Shown here one piece after another: positions 1 through 7,468 of a DNA stretch of 64,000 nucleotides. Origin of the DNA: Ardenticatenaceae bacterium (GTDB lineage Bacteria; Chloroflexota; Anaerolineae; Promineifilales; Promineifilaceae); the NCBI GenBank assembly GCA_020634245.1, contig JACKCC010000006.1, positions 372,001 through 436,000 of the forward strand, in the 5' to 3' direction. The notes beneath the pieces are model-generated. The model did no database searches. It had not been told where the DNA came from and worked only from the letters and a program-made list of their open reading frames with translations. A program made the translations under genes and the position numbers. Position 1 is the stretch's first letter; each line of letters opens with the position of its first letter.

Positions 1-1949
1 TGGGCTTCATCCCACTGCACCCGGCCGGAGCGGGTATCGTAATAGCGGAAACGGCCGTCTCCATACAAAACGGCCAGACTGCCATCTTCACTGTAAATGG
101 CGATGTCTACGGCCGTTTCCAGTTCCGGATTTTCGCTAAATACCAGCGTGCGTTCCTCTTCTTGCTGAATAAATCCGTCGCCATCCGGGAGATATTTCCA
201 GATTTGCCGCGCGCCGGGATCAAGGATATACAGCCGTTCGGCAAAAGTGGTGATGGCTAATGGAAGCTGCCAATCGGCAGCATAACCGAGTGGTACGGCC
301 CGCAGGTCGGCAAAATTGGGGTAATAGGTCAGCAGTGCGCCAGTGTTATCCAGCATGGCCAGCCCATCCCGGCTGACGCTGCTGCCCATTGGCCGCCAGA
401 TGATGTCGCGGATACTGTTGACGACATGACTGCCAACGGCCTGGCCGCTAAAAACTAAGTTTTCTGGCTCGGCCGTGACGGTCAAATAATCTTCGCTGGT
501 GGGAATACGGAAGACCTGGCTGTTAGCGCCATCCAGGGTGTAAATACCGCCGTTGAATCCTTCTTGAAGGGCAACGGCTGTCAATAGAGCTGTTTCATCA
601 AAGCTTTGGTACGGCCGTGCCGTCAAACGGGTTACATCGCCCAACCGATCTAATTCGTTCATCGCCAACTGGCGCAGCCGGACGATTTCCGGGTCGCCAG
701 GCCGCAGCGCTTCCCCTTCGGCGGCCAGGGTGATGACGGCGTTATAATAGGCGGCTGCTTGCGTGTCGTCATCACCGGCGGCATCGGCGAGTCCCAGGTT
801 TTGCCCCATTTCCACTTTGATTTCGGCAAAACGCTGGCCGCGGCCGCGCTGAATGTAGACGGAACCTACCACCAGGGCAACGATGAGCGGAATGACAATG
901 GCCACGATGGCTGGGATGGCCCAGCTTTCCTGATCTTCTTCTGCCGGGCGGGGCGGCCGTAAGCGGGCCAGCATATCGGCCAGCCAGCCGGTGAAGCGGG
1001 AGAGGCCCAGTGCTGCTCCCGATGTGGCTTTGCGGGCGCTGGTTTCCAGGTCGATGTTGGGTCTGCTGACCTGACGGATGGGTGTAGTTTGTTCGGGCAA
1101 CGGCCGTTGCGGCTGCGGCTGCCGGCTTTTCTGGGGGATTTCTGGTAAACGGCTGCGGTCGCGGCGTGGCTGAGGTGGGGGAACGGCCGTTACCGCTTGC
1201 GGTTCCATTTCCGGTTCAACTGCTGTTGGGAAGGTGGGCGGAAATGCCGCCGTCAACTCATCGGCGAATTCAACCAACAGCAAACGGGCTGAATCGGAAC
1301 CAACGGCCTGCTGGAGCTGTTCCAGGCCATAATTAAGTTCTGTGTCTACCAGGGTCGGTGTCAGGCTGTTGGTTGGCAAATGGGCAATGCGCGGATCGGC
1401 CAGGAGCAACATATCGCCCACCTGAAGATGGTGATGGTAAAAACGGATGTCAATGCCGGCGGTGCGGCCCATCGGCGTCACGTGTTCGGCCGGACGCACG
1501 GGCAGGCGTTCAACGCCGAAATTATGCCCCAGGAAGGCCAAGGCTTCGCCAGCCTGTACCATGAACAGTTCTGTCCCACGTAAAACGGCGCAGCTGATGG
1601 CTCCTTCGCGGACGTCGCTGCTGCCGCTCAGATTCAGGCGCAGTAGACGTTGATTAGCTTCGATGACGGCCTGGCGCAGGGCGGCAGTCACACTGCCGCT
1701 GGATTTGAAATAATGTTGGCTAATGATGTCGAGAAGGTCTTGCGCGAGAACGGCCGTATCCGCTTGCTGTCCACTCAAACTTAAATGGACAAATAAAGAG
1801 TCCCGGCTGCGCCCCCGCGCCGTTTTTGCCGGTGCGGGCTGCACCAGTAAGCCAGGAACATGATTCGTTTCCTGAACAATACCTTCAATCAGGTACAAAG
1901 GGCCAGTAACAGCTTGCAATTCTTGTGGCGATGGCATGTGTGTAAGCAT
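1..1949 (-). CDS. Partial PP2C-like/transmembrane/beta-propeller protein (C-terminus outside window)
   Basis: This open frame runs on the minus strand to the window edge, so the C-terminus is missing. About the first 210 residues resemble a PP2C-type (PPM) fold: a beta-rich start, a helix with AALRQAVIEANQRL, and the stretch ADPRIAHLPT. I do not see the full set of metal-binding aspartates, so it may be a pseudophosphatase. A Pro/Gln/Arg-rich linker follows, then one transmembrane helix (WAIPAIVAIVIPLIVALVVG) and an outer region with repeated YTLDG, YILDP and LAVLYGDG blades typical of a beta-propeller. This layout would put a cytoplasmic sensor domain next to an extracytoplasmic propeller. 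Two in-frame ATGs lie at 1949 and 1937; neither has a clear Shine-Dalgarno, so the start is uncertain. It is divergent from the hydrolase at 2090. The function is not known. Confidence 0.6.
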   Translation of the reverse strand, partial: MLTHMPSPQELQAVTGPLYLIEGIVQETNHVPGLLVQPAPAKTARGRSRDSLFVHLSLSGQQADTAVLAQDLLDIISQHYFKSSGSVTAALRQAVIEANQRLLRLNLSGSSDVREGAISCAVLRGTELFMVQAGEALAFLGHNFGVERLPVRPAEHVTPMGRTAGIDIRFYHHHLQVGDMLLLADPRIAHLPTNSLTPTLVDTELNYGLEQLQQAVGSDSARLLLVEFADELTAAFPPTFPTAVEPEMEPQAVTAVPPPQPRRDRSRLPEIPQKSRQPQPQRPLPEQTTPIRQVSRPNIDLETSARKATSGAALGLSRFTGWLADMLARLRPPRPAEEDQESWAIPAIVAIVIPLIVALVVGSVYIQRGRGQRFAEIKVEMGQNLGLADAAGDDDTQAAAYYNAVITLAAEGEALRPGDPEIVRLRQLAMNELDRLGDVTRLTARPYQSFDETALLTAVALQEGFNGGIYTLDGANSQVFRIPTSEDYLTVTAEPENLVFSGQAVGSHVVNSIRDIIWRPMGSSVSRDGLAMLDNTGALLTYYPNFADLRAVPLGYAADWQLPLAITTFAERLYILDPGARQIWKYLPDGDGFIQQEEERTLVFSENPELETAVDIAIYSEDGSLAVLYGDGRFRYYDTRSGRVQWDEA

Positions 1950-2089
1950 AGCATGACTGGTCGAGAATTCAAGTGCTTTTTTACCTGGTGGAAGCTGGTA
2001 AAATAAGAGTCGCTTGCTTGAAACGTTGTTTGAAGTTTCTAAAAATATGAAAACAGCCATTGCCTAATTCCAGTAAGGTGTAAAATGAA

Positions 2090-2875
2090 ATGCCAACGAT
2101 TCGAATGAAAGATGTAACTTTGTATTATGTGGAGATGGGGCAGGGTGAGCCGCTGCTGCTGTTGCACGGCCTGGGGTCGAGTACGGAAGACTGGCCGATG
2201 CAAATGGAAGTGTTTGCCCAACAGTACCGGGTGATAGCGGTGGATATGCGGGGTCACGGCCGTTCCACGAAACCGCCCGGCCCTTATTCCATCCCTATGT
2301 TCGCCGCCGACATGGTGGCTTTGTTACAGGTTTTGCAAATCCCGTCGGCACACATCCTGGGCATCTCGCTGGGAGGCATGATTGCCTTCCAATTGGCCGT
2401 AAGTTATCCGCAAATGGTCAAAAGCCTCATCATCGTCAACAGCGTACCGGCCATGGTTGTGCGTGGTTTCGGCGACCGCTGGCAGTTGTGGCAGCGGCTG
2501 GCTATCGTGGAGTTGATGGGGATGCGCCGAATGGGTGAATATTTAGCTCCTCGTCTTTTCCCCAAGTCGGAGCAGGCTGAAATGCGTCAGGAAATTATTG
2601 AGCGCTGGGCTAAAAATGACAAAACGGCATATCTGGCGGCCACACGTTCGTTTGTTGGATGGGATGTGACTGACCATTTGGCGGGTATCAATTGTCCGAC
2701 ACTGGTCATCAGCGCTGAGGAAGATTATTGGCCGCTGGCGGAAAAGGAAGCGTACACGGCGCTCATTCCCAAAGTCCGGCTGCTGGTTGTGGAAGATTCT
2801 CGCCATGCCACGCCGATTGATCAGCCGGAGGTGTTTAATACGGCCGTTCTCGATTTCCTTTCTTCTGTTCCTTGA
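2090..2875 (+). CDS. Alpha/beta hydrolase
   Basis: A 261-residue alpha/beta-fold hydrolase of normal length. Visible elements are the oxyanion motif LLLLHGLGSS (about residues 22-31), the strand VIAVDMRGHGRS, and the nucleophile elbow GISLGG with Ser93. The acid is probably Asp212 in ISAEEDYWP, and the base is His239 in EDSRHATPIDQP. The layout matches 3-oxoadipate enol-lactonase, BioH and esterase relatives, but nothing in the sequence fixes the substrate. The stop codon is followed closely by the small zinc protein at 2902, suggesting co-transcription. No signal peptide is present, so it is cytoplasmic. The family assignment is firm; the reaction is not. Confidence 0.85.
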   Translation: MPTIRMKDVTLYYVEMGQGEPLLLLHGLGSSTEDWPMQMEVFAQQYRVIAVDMRGHGRSTKPPGPYSIPMFAADMVALLQVLQIPSAHILGISLGGMIAFQLAVSYPQMVKSLIIVNSVPAMVVRGFGDRWQLWQRLAIVELMGMRRMGEYLAPRLFPKSEQAEMRQEIIERWAKNDKTAYLAATRSFVGWDVTDHLAGINCPTLVISAEEDYWPLAEKEAYTALIPKVRLLVVEDSRHATPIDQPEVFNTAVLDFLSSVP

Positions 2876-2901
2876 GGCGAAACGGAGTATACTTGCCAGC
2901 T

Positions 2902-3150
2902 ATGAGCGTCACCCGTTGTTATCTTTGTGAACAGGACCCATTATTCCAGCGGCGCGTGGGGCAGAGTGGCTTCGCTGAGGGCAAGAACTGCCCCATTTGT
3001 TTCCAGCCCACCTGCCGCTACCACCTGACTACCGTACGCTGGTATTGGCGCGATTCTGGCGAAGTTGGTACGGCGCTTGTCTGCAAAGAATGCAAACGCA
3101 CTTACCAGCATCGCACCTGGGATTCTTTGCACCGCGATTGGATTACCTGA
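2902..3150 (+). CDS. Small zinc-ribbon-like protein, function unknown
   Basis: An 82-residue protein starting MSVTRCYLC. It carries CxxC pairs (CYLC near residue 6, CPIC near 30, CKEC near 65) plus a C-x3-H, enough for one or two zinc sites of a treble-clef or zinc-ribbon type. It has no membrane segment or signal. A TTG at 2872 overlapping the hydrolase stop would add ten residues; I prefer the ATG at 2902 because the cysteine pattern begins right after it and a GGAG lies upstream, although at long spacing. It is probably co-transcribed with the hydrolase and is followed by a strong bidirectional hairpin. I do not recognise the family. Confidence 0.55.
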   Translation: MSVTRCYLCEQDPLFQRRVGQSGFAEGKNCPICFQPTCRYHLTTVRWYWRDSGEVGTALVCKECKRTYQHRTWDSLHRDWIT

Positions 3151-3200
3151 AGATAGAGGTTAGAGCTAGAGGAAAAAGCCTCTAACTCTAACCTCTATCT
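3151..3200. terminator. Bidirectional hairpin between convergent genes
   Basis: Two 22-base arms (3151-3172 and 3179-3200) are inverted copies with a single mismatch, separated by an A-rich loop. The arms are built from imperfect repeats of the word TAGAGGT/TAGAGCT. The hairpin lies between the plus-strand zinc protein and the minus-strand SelW-like gene, so it can terminate both. It belongs to the word-built palindromes seen across this window. Confidence 0.75.
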
Positions 3201-3204
3201 CTCG

Positions 3205-3480
3205 CTATTGGGGGTAAATGGGGACGTTGGGGCCAACGATTTCTTTGAACAAAGCCAAAACTTCGCCCGATTCGGCGTGTCGTTTTTGCATCGTCTTTTT
3301 GGAGTAAATCAAGTCGCCATTGACTTTGAATTCAAAAGCGCCACCGGTTCCTGTGATGAAGGTGAAACTTTCGATGATGTGCTGATATTGACTGAGGATG
3401 TCATCCGCCACACGGACGGCGCGCTCACGGTAGTTTCAAGGAACGCAGTATTCAAGGGTGATTGTATATTTATTTTCCAT
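3205..3480 (-). CDS. SelW-like (Rdx family) selenoprotein with in-frame TGA
   Basis: The frame starts at an ATG (3480-3478) preceded by a strong Shine-Dalgarno, GGAGG, five bases away. It reads M-E-N-K-Y-T-I-T-L-E-Y-C-V-P, then TGA (3438-3436), then N-Y-R-E-R-A, and continues to TAG at 3205: 91 residues if the TGA is read through. The TGA falls exactly at the second position of the CxxC/CxxU redox motif of the SelW/SelT/SelH (Rdx) family. The remainder (GTGGAFEFKVNGDLIYSKK and a C-terminal FKEIVGP) fits that thioredoxin-like fold. Residue 15 is therefore probably selenocysteine. A small stem-loop (3421-3406, stem CGCC/GGCG, eight-base loop) begins 14 bases after the TGA, a distance compatible with a bacterial SECIS. 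An ordinary gene call would start at 3411 and lose the active site. The alternative is a nonsense mutation, which would have to hit this codon by chance. Confidence 0.8.
3406..3421 (-). promoter_or_regulatory. Possible bacterial SECIS stem-loop
   Basis: In the mRNA, CGCC and GGCG pair around the loop GUCCGUGU, 14 bases downstream of the UGA codon. Known bacterial SECIS elements lie at about this distance and carry GU in the apical loop. The stem is short and could be chance, so this rests mainly on its position. Confidence 0.35.
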
Positions 3481-3521
3481 GGTAACCTCCAAAAGTATGA
3501 GTATAACGGCCGTTCAAATGC

Positions 3522-3550
3522 TTGACAATGTCCCTGCCCTAAGCTAACAT
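3522..3550 (+). promoter_or_regulatory. Sigma-70-type promoter of tRNA-Ala(CGC)
   Basis: A consensus -35 TTGACA (3522-3527) and a -10-like TAACAT (3545-3550) are separated by 17 bases, with the tRNA starting 14 bases after the -10. It could also drive the downstream T-box leader by read-through. Confidence 0.7.
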
Positions 3551-3563
3551 ATCCGTCGCTCTA

Positions 3564-3636
<73 letters not shown>

Positions 3637-3650
3637 CTTTTACAATTAAA

Positions 3651-3784
3651 GATGAAAAAGCTGTGAGCAGGAGTAGTAAGCCAGCATTTAGCTAATAGCT
3701 TTTAGCTGTTAGCCATTAGAGAGTCGGGTCAGCGGCTGAAAGCCCGGCACATTTTTGGCCGAACTCGCCTGTGAGCTGCGGTTG
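3651..3784 (+). promoter_or_regulatory. T-box leader, Stem I (specifier CTC, leucine)
   Basis: The hallmarks of a T-box Stem I appear in order. The specifier-loop 5' strand has AGTA (3672-3675). The distal arm has AGAGAG (3718-3723) followed by GTCGGG, a loop with GCGGCTGAAAG, and CCCGGC (3743-3748). The returning strand reads GGCC-GAA-CTC-G-CCTG-TGAG (3757-3774). The helix CAGG/CCTG closes the specifier loop, and the flanking TGAG on both sides fits the kink-turn. The triplet before the conserved purine is CTC (3764-3766), a leucine codon, which agrees with leuS downstream. The 5' arm carries an extra hairpin (3690-3713) made of TAGC words, absent from normal Stem I, and apparently an inserted palindrome. 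The antiterminator half lies 330 bases further on, beyond a tRNA gene. Confidence 0.8.
3690..3713 (+). repeat. TAGC-word palindrome inside T-box Stem I
   Basis: The arms GCTAATAGCT and AGCTGTTAGC form a hairpin of their own within the 5' side of Stem I, where no extra helix is expected. Confidence 0.5.
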
Positions 3785-3796
3785 TGAAAAGCAGTC

Positions 3797-3882
3797 TGGT
3801 AGTCAGTTGGTCTAATGGTCGCGTAGTCATCATTTTGACGAATCAACTACAAGACGAATCAACTACAAGACTACTTGACTAG
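3797..3882. repeat. Word-built inverted repeat in the T-box leader
   Basis: The left part has GTAGTCAGTTGG and GCGTAGTCA; the right part has two tandem copies of ACGAATCAACTACAAG and then ACTACTTGACTAG, complementary to the left. It is an imperfect palindrome made of repeated words, located between T-box Stem I and tRNA-Ala(GGC). Confidence 0.55.
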
Positions 3883-3917
3883 CTCCCGCCGGTTGCACCC
3901 GTTACGTGTTTAAGAGG

Positions 3918-3940
3918 ATGGCACCAGCCATTTTTGATTT
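3918..3940 (+). terminator. Small terminator-like hairpin
   Basis: ATGGC-ACCA-GCCAT followed by TTTTT at 3919-3937. It may end transcription from the T-box Stem I side before the second tRNA. It contains TGGCACC, which superficially recalls a T-box bulge, but the flanking helices are missing. Confidence 0.45.
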
Positions 3941-3949
3941 ATGGTTTGC

Positions 3950-3994
3950 GATTGACGATTCAGGATTTGACGGTACAATCGTAAATCGTCAATC
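3950..3994. repeat. GATTGACGATT palindrome
   Basis: The arms GATTGACGATT (3950-3960) and AATCGTCAATC (3984-3994) are perfect inverted copies. The same words recur inside the CHAT gene near 17120-17174. Confidence 0.7.
3952..3979 (+). promoter_or_regulatory. Possible promoter of tRNA-Ala(GGC)
   Basis: TTGACG (3952-3957) and TACAAT (3974-3979) with a 16-base spacer, 29 bases before the tRNA. It lies within the GATTGACGATT palindrome, so the mobile palindrome may have supplied the promoter. Confidence 0.5.
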
Positions 3995-4008
3995 AACAAT
4001 ATTGACAA

Positions 4009-4081
4009 GGGCCTGTAGCTCAGTTGGGAGAGCACCACAATGGCATTGTGGGGGTCAAGGGTTCGAGTCCCTTCAGGTCCA
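4009..4081 (+). tRNA. tRNA-Ala(GGC)
   Basis: A 73-base cloverleaf with the same acceptor and T arm as the tRNA at 3564, including the G3-U70 pair. The anticodon stem is CCACA/TGTGG with loop ATGGCAT, giving anticodon GGC (reads GCC and GCU). No CCA is encoded. It sits between the two halves of a leucine T-box leader. Confidence 0.95.
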
Positions 4082-4087
4082 CTAAAT

Positions 4088-4167
4088 GGCTTTAATTGTA
4101 AGCCAACGCCATCAAATCAGAGTGGTACCACGGAACCCCTTTCGTCTCTGAACGGAAGGGGTTTTTT
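4088..4167 (+). promoter_or_regulatory. T-box antiterminator/terminator switch
   Basis: The segment from 4118 reads CAGAGTGGTACCACGG, close to the T-box antiterminator consensus. AGAG (4119-4122) pairs with CTCT (4146-4149), ACG (4130-4132) pairs with CGT (4143-4145), and the bulge TGGTACC presents TGGT, which matches a tRNA 3' end ACCA. The competing terminator is AACCCCTT (4134-4141) with AAGGGGTT (4156-4163) and a T-run to 4167. A hairpin GGCTT/AAGCC at 4088-4104 is in the usual Stem III position. The switch directly precedes the hydrolase-leuS unit. Its Stem I lies upstream of tRNA-Ala(GGC). It probably also terminates that tRNA. Confidence 0.8.
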
Positions 4168-4189
4168 GTTTTTAGCGGCTGGTTTTGAT

Positions 4190-4780
4190 ATGGAAGATAT
4201 TTGGATTGCGACGGAATACGGAAAGGTGTTTGCCAAAGCAGCCGGGCCGAGAGACGGCAAACTGGTTCTGGGTATTCACGGTTATTCCCAGCGCAGCGGC
4301 TGGCACACCTGGGAACCAATGATGGGGCCGCTTGCTGAGGCTGGGTTCCGCATGGTTAGCGTGGACATGCCCGGCTGGGGTCAAAGTGTGCCCACGCAGG
4401 GCCAGGTTAGTGGCGACGATGCGGTGCAGTGTGTGGTGCAGATGTTGGCTGGATTAGGTGCGGAACAAGCTGTGTTGATGGGCAAAAGTTGGGGCGGTAA
4501 CGTGGCGGTGGAAACGGCCGTAACCCATCCCCATCTCATTACCCACCTCATCTTAACTGCTCCCGCCATCCGCAAACCAGACCTGCTGGCCCAAATCAGC
4601 CAGCCTGTCCTGCTGGCCTGGGCCGAGGACGATCCGGTCATTCCTTACCAATACGCCGCCCAAATCGCCGCCGCCATCCCGGACTGCCAACTGGTAACCT
4701 ATCCCACCGGCGGCCACAGTGCAGCGCCTAAAAACGCGGCCGATTTTGGGCCAAAGGCGATACGATTTTTAGGGGATTAG
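4190..4780 (+). CDS. Small alpha/beta hydrolase
   Basis: A 196-residue hydrolase starting at ATG 4190. Starts further upstream in the same frame would fall in the T-box and tRNA and are rejected. It has the oxyanion strand LVLGIHGYS (residues 25-33), the nucleophile elbow MGKSWGG with Ser100, the acid in AWAEDDPVIPY, and the base His in TGGHSAAP. It is shorter than classical members and has almost no lid domain, which suggests a small or exposed substrate. No clear Shine-Dalgarno precedes it. It lies between the T-box switch and leuS on the same strand, so it would share leucine-tRNA-dependent transcription if the leader works, although its function has no evident link to aminoacylation. Confidence 0.75.
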   Translation: MEDIWIATEYGKVFAKAAGPRDGKLVLGIHGYSQRSGWHTWEPMMGPLAEAGFRMVSVDMPGWGQSVPTQGQVSGDDAVQCVVQMLAGLGAEQAVLMGKSWGGNVAVETAVTHPHLITHLILTAPAIRKPDLLAQISQPVLLAWAEDDPVIPYQYAAQIAAAIPDCQLVTYPTGGHSAAPKNAADFGPKAIRFLGD

Positions 4781-4844
4781 AGATTAGAGACTGGAGACTA
4801 ATGTTTACTTGTACTCTCCAGTCTCTAGTCTCCAATCTCTAAAC
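4777..4844. repeat. TTAGAGATT-word inverted repeat
   Basis: The left arm is built from TTAGAGATTAGAGACTGGAGAC, and the right arm is the inverted complement with a few mismatches, around an AT-rich loop. It sits between the hydrolase and leuS. No T-run follows, so read-through is plausible. Confidence 0.6.
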
Positions 4845-4865
4845 ATTCAGGAGAAAAAAGTAACC

Positions 4866-7310
4866 ATGAACGACTACAACCCGCAAGAAATAGAACCCAA
4901 ATGGCAGGCCAAATGGGACGAGACCGAACTGTACAAGCAGGTCATCGACAAGAACAAAAAGAAGCATTACGCTATGACGATGCTGCCCTACCCATCGGGT
5001 GACCTGCACATCGGTCACTGGTACGCCATGTCGCCCAGCGATGCCCGCGCCCGCTATATGCGCATGCAAGGGTTTAACGTCCTTTTCCCGATGGGCTTCG
5101 ATGCCTTTGGCTTGCCGGCCGAAAACGCGGCCATTAAAAACAACATTCACCCGCAAAAGTGGACCTACGCCAACATCGACAAGATGCGCGGCCAGCTAAA
5201 AAGCATGGGAGCGATGTTCGACTGGGAGCGGGAGGCGATTTCCGCCGATCCCTCTTACTACAAATGGACGCAGTGGTTCTTCAAAAAGCTGATTGAACTG
5301 GGACTGGCCTATCGTAAGTTATCGGCCGTTGATTTTTGCCCGACTTGCAACACCACGCTGGCCCGCGAGCAGGTGTGGGGCGACGACCGCCACTGCGAAC
5401 GCTGCGGCACGCCGGTTATCAAGAAGGATTTGGAGCAGTGGTTCTTCAAGACGACCGATTATGCCGAAGAACTGCTCGATTTTAGCCAGATTAATTGGCC
5501 GGAACGGGTCAAGGTGATGCAAACGAACTGGATCGGCCGTTCCAACGGCGCGGATGTGGTCTTCAAAACCGAGCAGGGCGACGAGATGCCCATCTTCACC
5601 ACCCGGCCCGATACGCTGTGGGGCGCGACCTTCATGGTCATGGCCCCGGAGCATCCGCTGGTGGATAAAATCACCACGCCGGAGCAGGCTGGCGCCGTGT
5701 TGGAATACCGCCAGCAAGCCCAACGGATGAGCGACATCGACCGCGAATCGGCCGAACGGGAAAAGACGGGCGTTTTCACCGGTGCCTATGCCATCAATCC
5801 AGTTAACGAGGCGCGCATTCCCATTTGGGTGGCTGATTACGTGCTGATGGGCTACGGTTTTGGCGCGATTATGGCTGTGCCGGCTCACGACGAGCGCGAC
5901 TTTGAGTTTGCCACCAAGTTCGACCTGCCCATCATCGAAGTCATTCGCGGCCCGGAACGAACGGATGCTGATGGCCCTTTGACGGAGGCTTACGTAACCA
6001 AGACAGAAGGCCAAATGATCAACTCCGGCGAATTCACTGGTACGCCGACGGCTGAAGGCATCGAAAAGGTGACGGATTGGCTGGAAGCGAAGGGGATTGG
6101 CAAAAAAGCGATCAATTACCGGCTGCGTGATTGGTTGATTAGCCGACAGCGCTATTGGGGCGCGCCTATTCCGGTGGTTTACTGCCCGGAACATGGTGCT
6201 GTGCCTGTGCCTGATGAAGATTTGCCGGTCATGCTGCCGGAGGATGTGGAGTTTATGCCGACGGGTGAAAGTCCGCTGCGCTTCCACGAGGGCTTTTTGC
6301 ATACGGAATGTCCTATCTGTGGCCAGCCATCACTGCGGGAAACGGACACGATGGATACCTTTATGTGCTCTTCCTGGTATCAGTATCGCTACCTCAGCCC
6401 CGACTATGATGACGCGCCGTTTGACCCGGTGGAAGGGGCTTACTGGCTGCCGGTGGATCAGTACACGGGCGGCATCGAACATGCGACGATGCATCTGATT
6501 TACACGCGTTTTTTCACCAAAGCGATGCGTGAGATGGGGCTGGTTGATTTTGATGAGCCGATGCTGGCGCTGCACAATCAAGGGATGGTGCTGGGCGAGG
6601 ACAATGAGAAGATGTCCAAGTCGCGTGGTAATGTGGTGGCCCCGGACGATCTGGTGCAAAAATATGGCGCGGATACGGTGCGGACTTACCTGATGTTTTT
6701 CACTAAGTGGGACCAGGGCGGTCCCTGGAATTATGACGGTATTAAAGGGCCGCAGCGGCTGCTGCAAGATGTCTGGTCGGTTGCTATGCACGAATATATC
6801 CAGAGTGTCATCAACGAGTCGGCTGACCGGGCGCTGCGCCGCAAGACGCATCAGGTTATCAAAAAGGTGGGCGAGGATTTTGAAGGCTTTTCGTTTAACA
6901 CGGCCGTTGCCGCCATCATGGAACTACGCAACAGCATTCTGGAAGCCCAACGCCGTAGTAACGTCAGCCGCGAATCGTGGGACGAGGCCGTTAACAGTAT
7001 GCTCTTGCTCCTGGCCCCCATTGCGCCGCACATTACCGAGGAATTGTGGGCGCAGCGCGGCAAGCCGTATTCCATCCACCAGCAGGATTGGCCGCAGTGG
7101 GACTCGGAAGTGGCTAAAGAAGAGTCGATCACGTTAATTGTCCAAATCAATGGTAAGGTGCGTGACCGCATCGAAGCACAGGCTGATACGCCTGATGAAG
7201 AATTGAAGACGCTGGCACTGGCTTCGGAGAATGTGCAGAAGCATCTGGAAGGCAAAGCACCGCGCAAGGTGATTGTGGTTAAGGGGACGCTGGTCAATAT
7301 TGTGAAGTGA
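4866..7310 (+). CDS. leuS: Leucyl-tRNA synthetase
   Basis: An 814-residue class I aminoacyl-tRNA synthetase that charges tRNA-Leu in the cytoplasm. The HIGH signature is HIGH at residues 48-51 in GDLHIGHWYAM. The KMSKS loop is at 582-586 in NEKMSKSRGNV. The connective editing region (about 220-400) contains FTTRPDTLWGATFMV and VPAHDERDFEF, typical of LeuRS editing. Cysteine pairs (CPTC, CERC, then CPEH, CPIC) suggest zinc sites. The C-terminal region has the LeuRS end ITLIVQINGKVRDRI. The ATG at 4866 follows AGGAG at 4849-4853; the in-frame ATG upstream falls in the palindrome. The leucine-specific T-box signature upstream matches this gene. A strong terminator follows. Confidence 0.97.
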   Translation: MNDYNPQEIEPKWQAKWDETELYKQVIDKNKKKHYAMTMLPYPSGDLHIGHWYAMSPSDARARYMRMQGFNVLFPMGFDAFGLPAENAAIKNNIHPQKWTYANIDKMRGQLKSMGAMFDWEREAISADPSYYKWTQWFFKKLIELGLAYRKLSAVDFCPTCNTTLAREQVWGDDRHCERCGTPVIKKDLEQWFFKTTDYAEELLDFSQINWPERVKVMQTNWIGRSNGADVVFKTEQGDEMPIFTTRPDTLWGATFMVMAPEHPLVDKITTPEQAGAVLEYRQQAQRMSDIDRESAEREKTGVFTGAYAINPVNEARIPIWVADYVLMGYGFGAIMAVPAHDERDFEFATKFDLPIIEVIRGPERTDADGPLTEAYVTKTEGQMINSGEFTGTPTAEGIEKVTDWLEAKGIGKKAINYRLRDWLISRQRYWGAPIPVVYCPEHGAVPVPDEDLPVMLPEDVEFMPTGESPLRFHEGFLHTECPICGQPSLRETDTMDTFMCSSWYQYRYLSPDYDDAPFDPVEGAYWLPVDQYTGGIEHATMHLIYTRFFTKAMREMGLVDFDEPMLALHNQGMVLGEDNEKMSKSRGNVVAPDDLVQKYGADTVRTYLMFFTKWDQGGPWNYDGIKGPQRLLQDVWSVAMHEYIQSVINESADRALRRKTHQVIKKVGEDFEGFSFNTAVAAIMELRNSILEAQRRSNVSRESWDEAVNSMLLLLAPIAPHITEELWAQRGKPYSIHQQDWPQWDSEVAKEESITLIVQINGKVRDRIEAQADTPDEELKTLALASENVQKHLEGKAPRKVIVVKGTLVNIVK

Positions 7311-7323
7311 AAGTGAAACAGAC

Positions 7324-7352
7324 CCTCCCGGAGGCTTCAAACCTCCGGGAGG
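7324..7352. terminator. GC-rich hairpin after leuS
   Basis: CCTCCCGGAGG and CCTCCGGGAGG pair around a short loop. A related CCTCCGGGAGG copy recurs at 7421-7450, so these are also repeat units. Confidence 0.6.
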
Positions 7353-7361
7353 TTGAATGCG

Positions 7362-7398
7362 AAGCCCGGTGGATGGTTTGTCTACCGGGCTTTTTTTT
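7362..7398 (+). terminator. Rho-independent terminator of leuS
   Basis: The stem AAGCCCGGT (7362-7370) pairs with ACCGGGCTT (7384-7392) and is followed by eight T. Confidence 0.9.
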
Positions 7399-7468
7399 GT
7401 TGAATATGTGATAAAGGGTGACCTCCGGGAGGGTGGGGCCTCCCAGAGGTTTTGGAGGGTGGGTAGAC

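Noticed and set aside
2872..2901. TTG start of the zinc protein overlapping the hydrolase stop
   Set aside because: The added ten residues precede the cysteine core and have no ribosome site; ATG 2902 is simpler, although the overlap type is possible.
4040..4189. Upstream start of the 4190 hydrolase
   Set aside because: The ATG at 4040 lies inside tRNA-Ala(GGC), and the extension crosses the T-box terminator.
5319..6302. 327-codon minus-strand frame inside leuS
   Set aside because: Antisense to leuS catalytic and editing regions, without its own ribosome site or motif.
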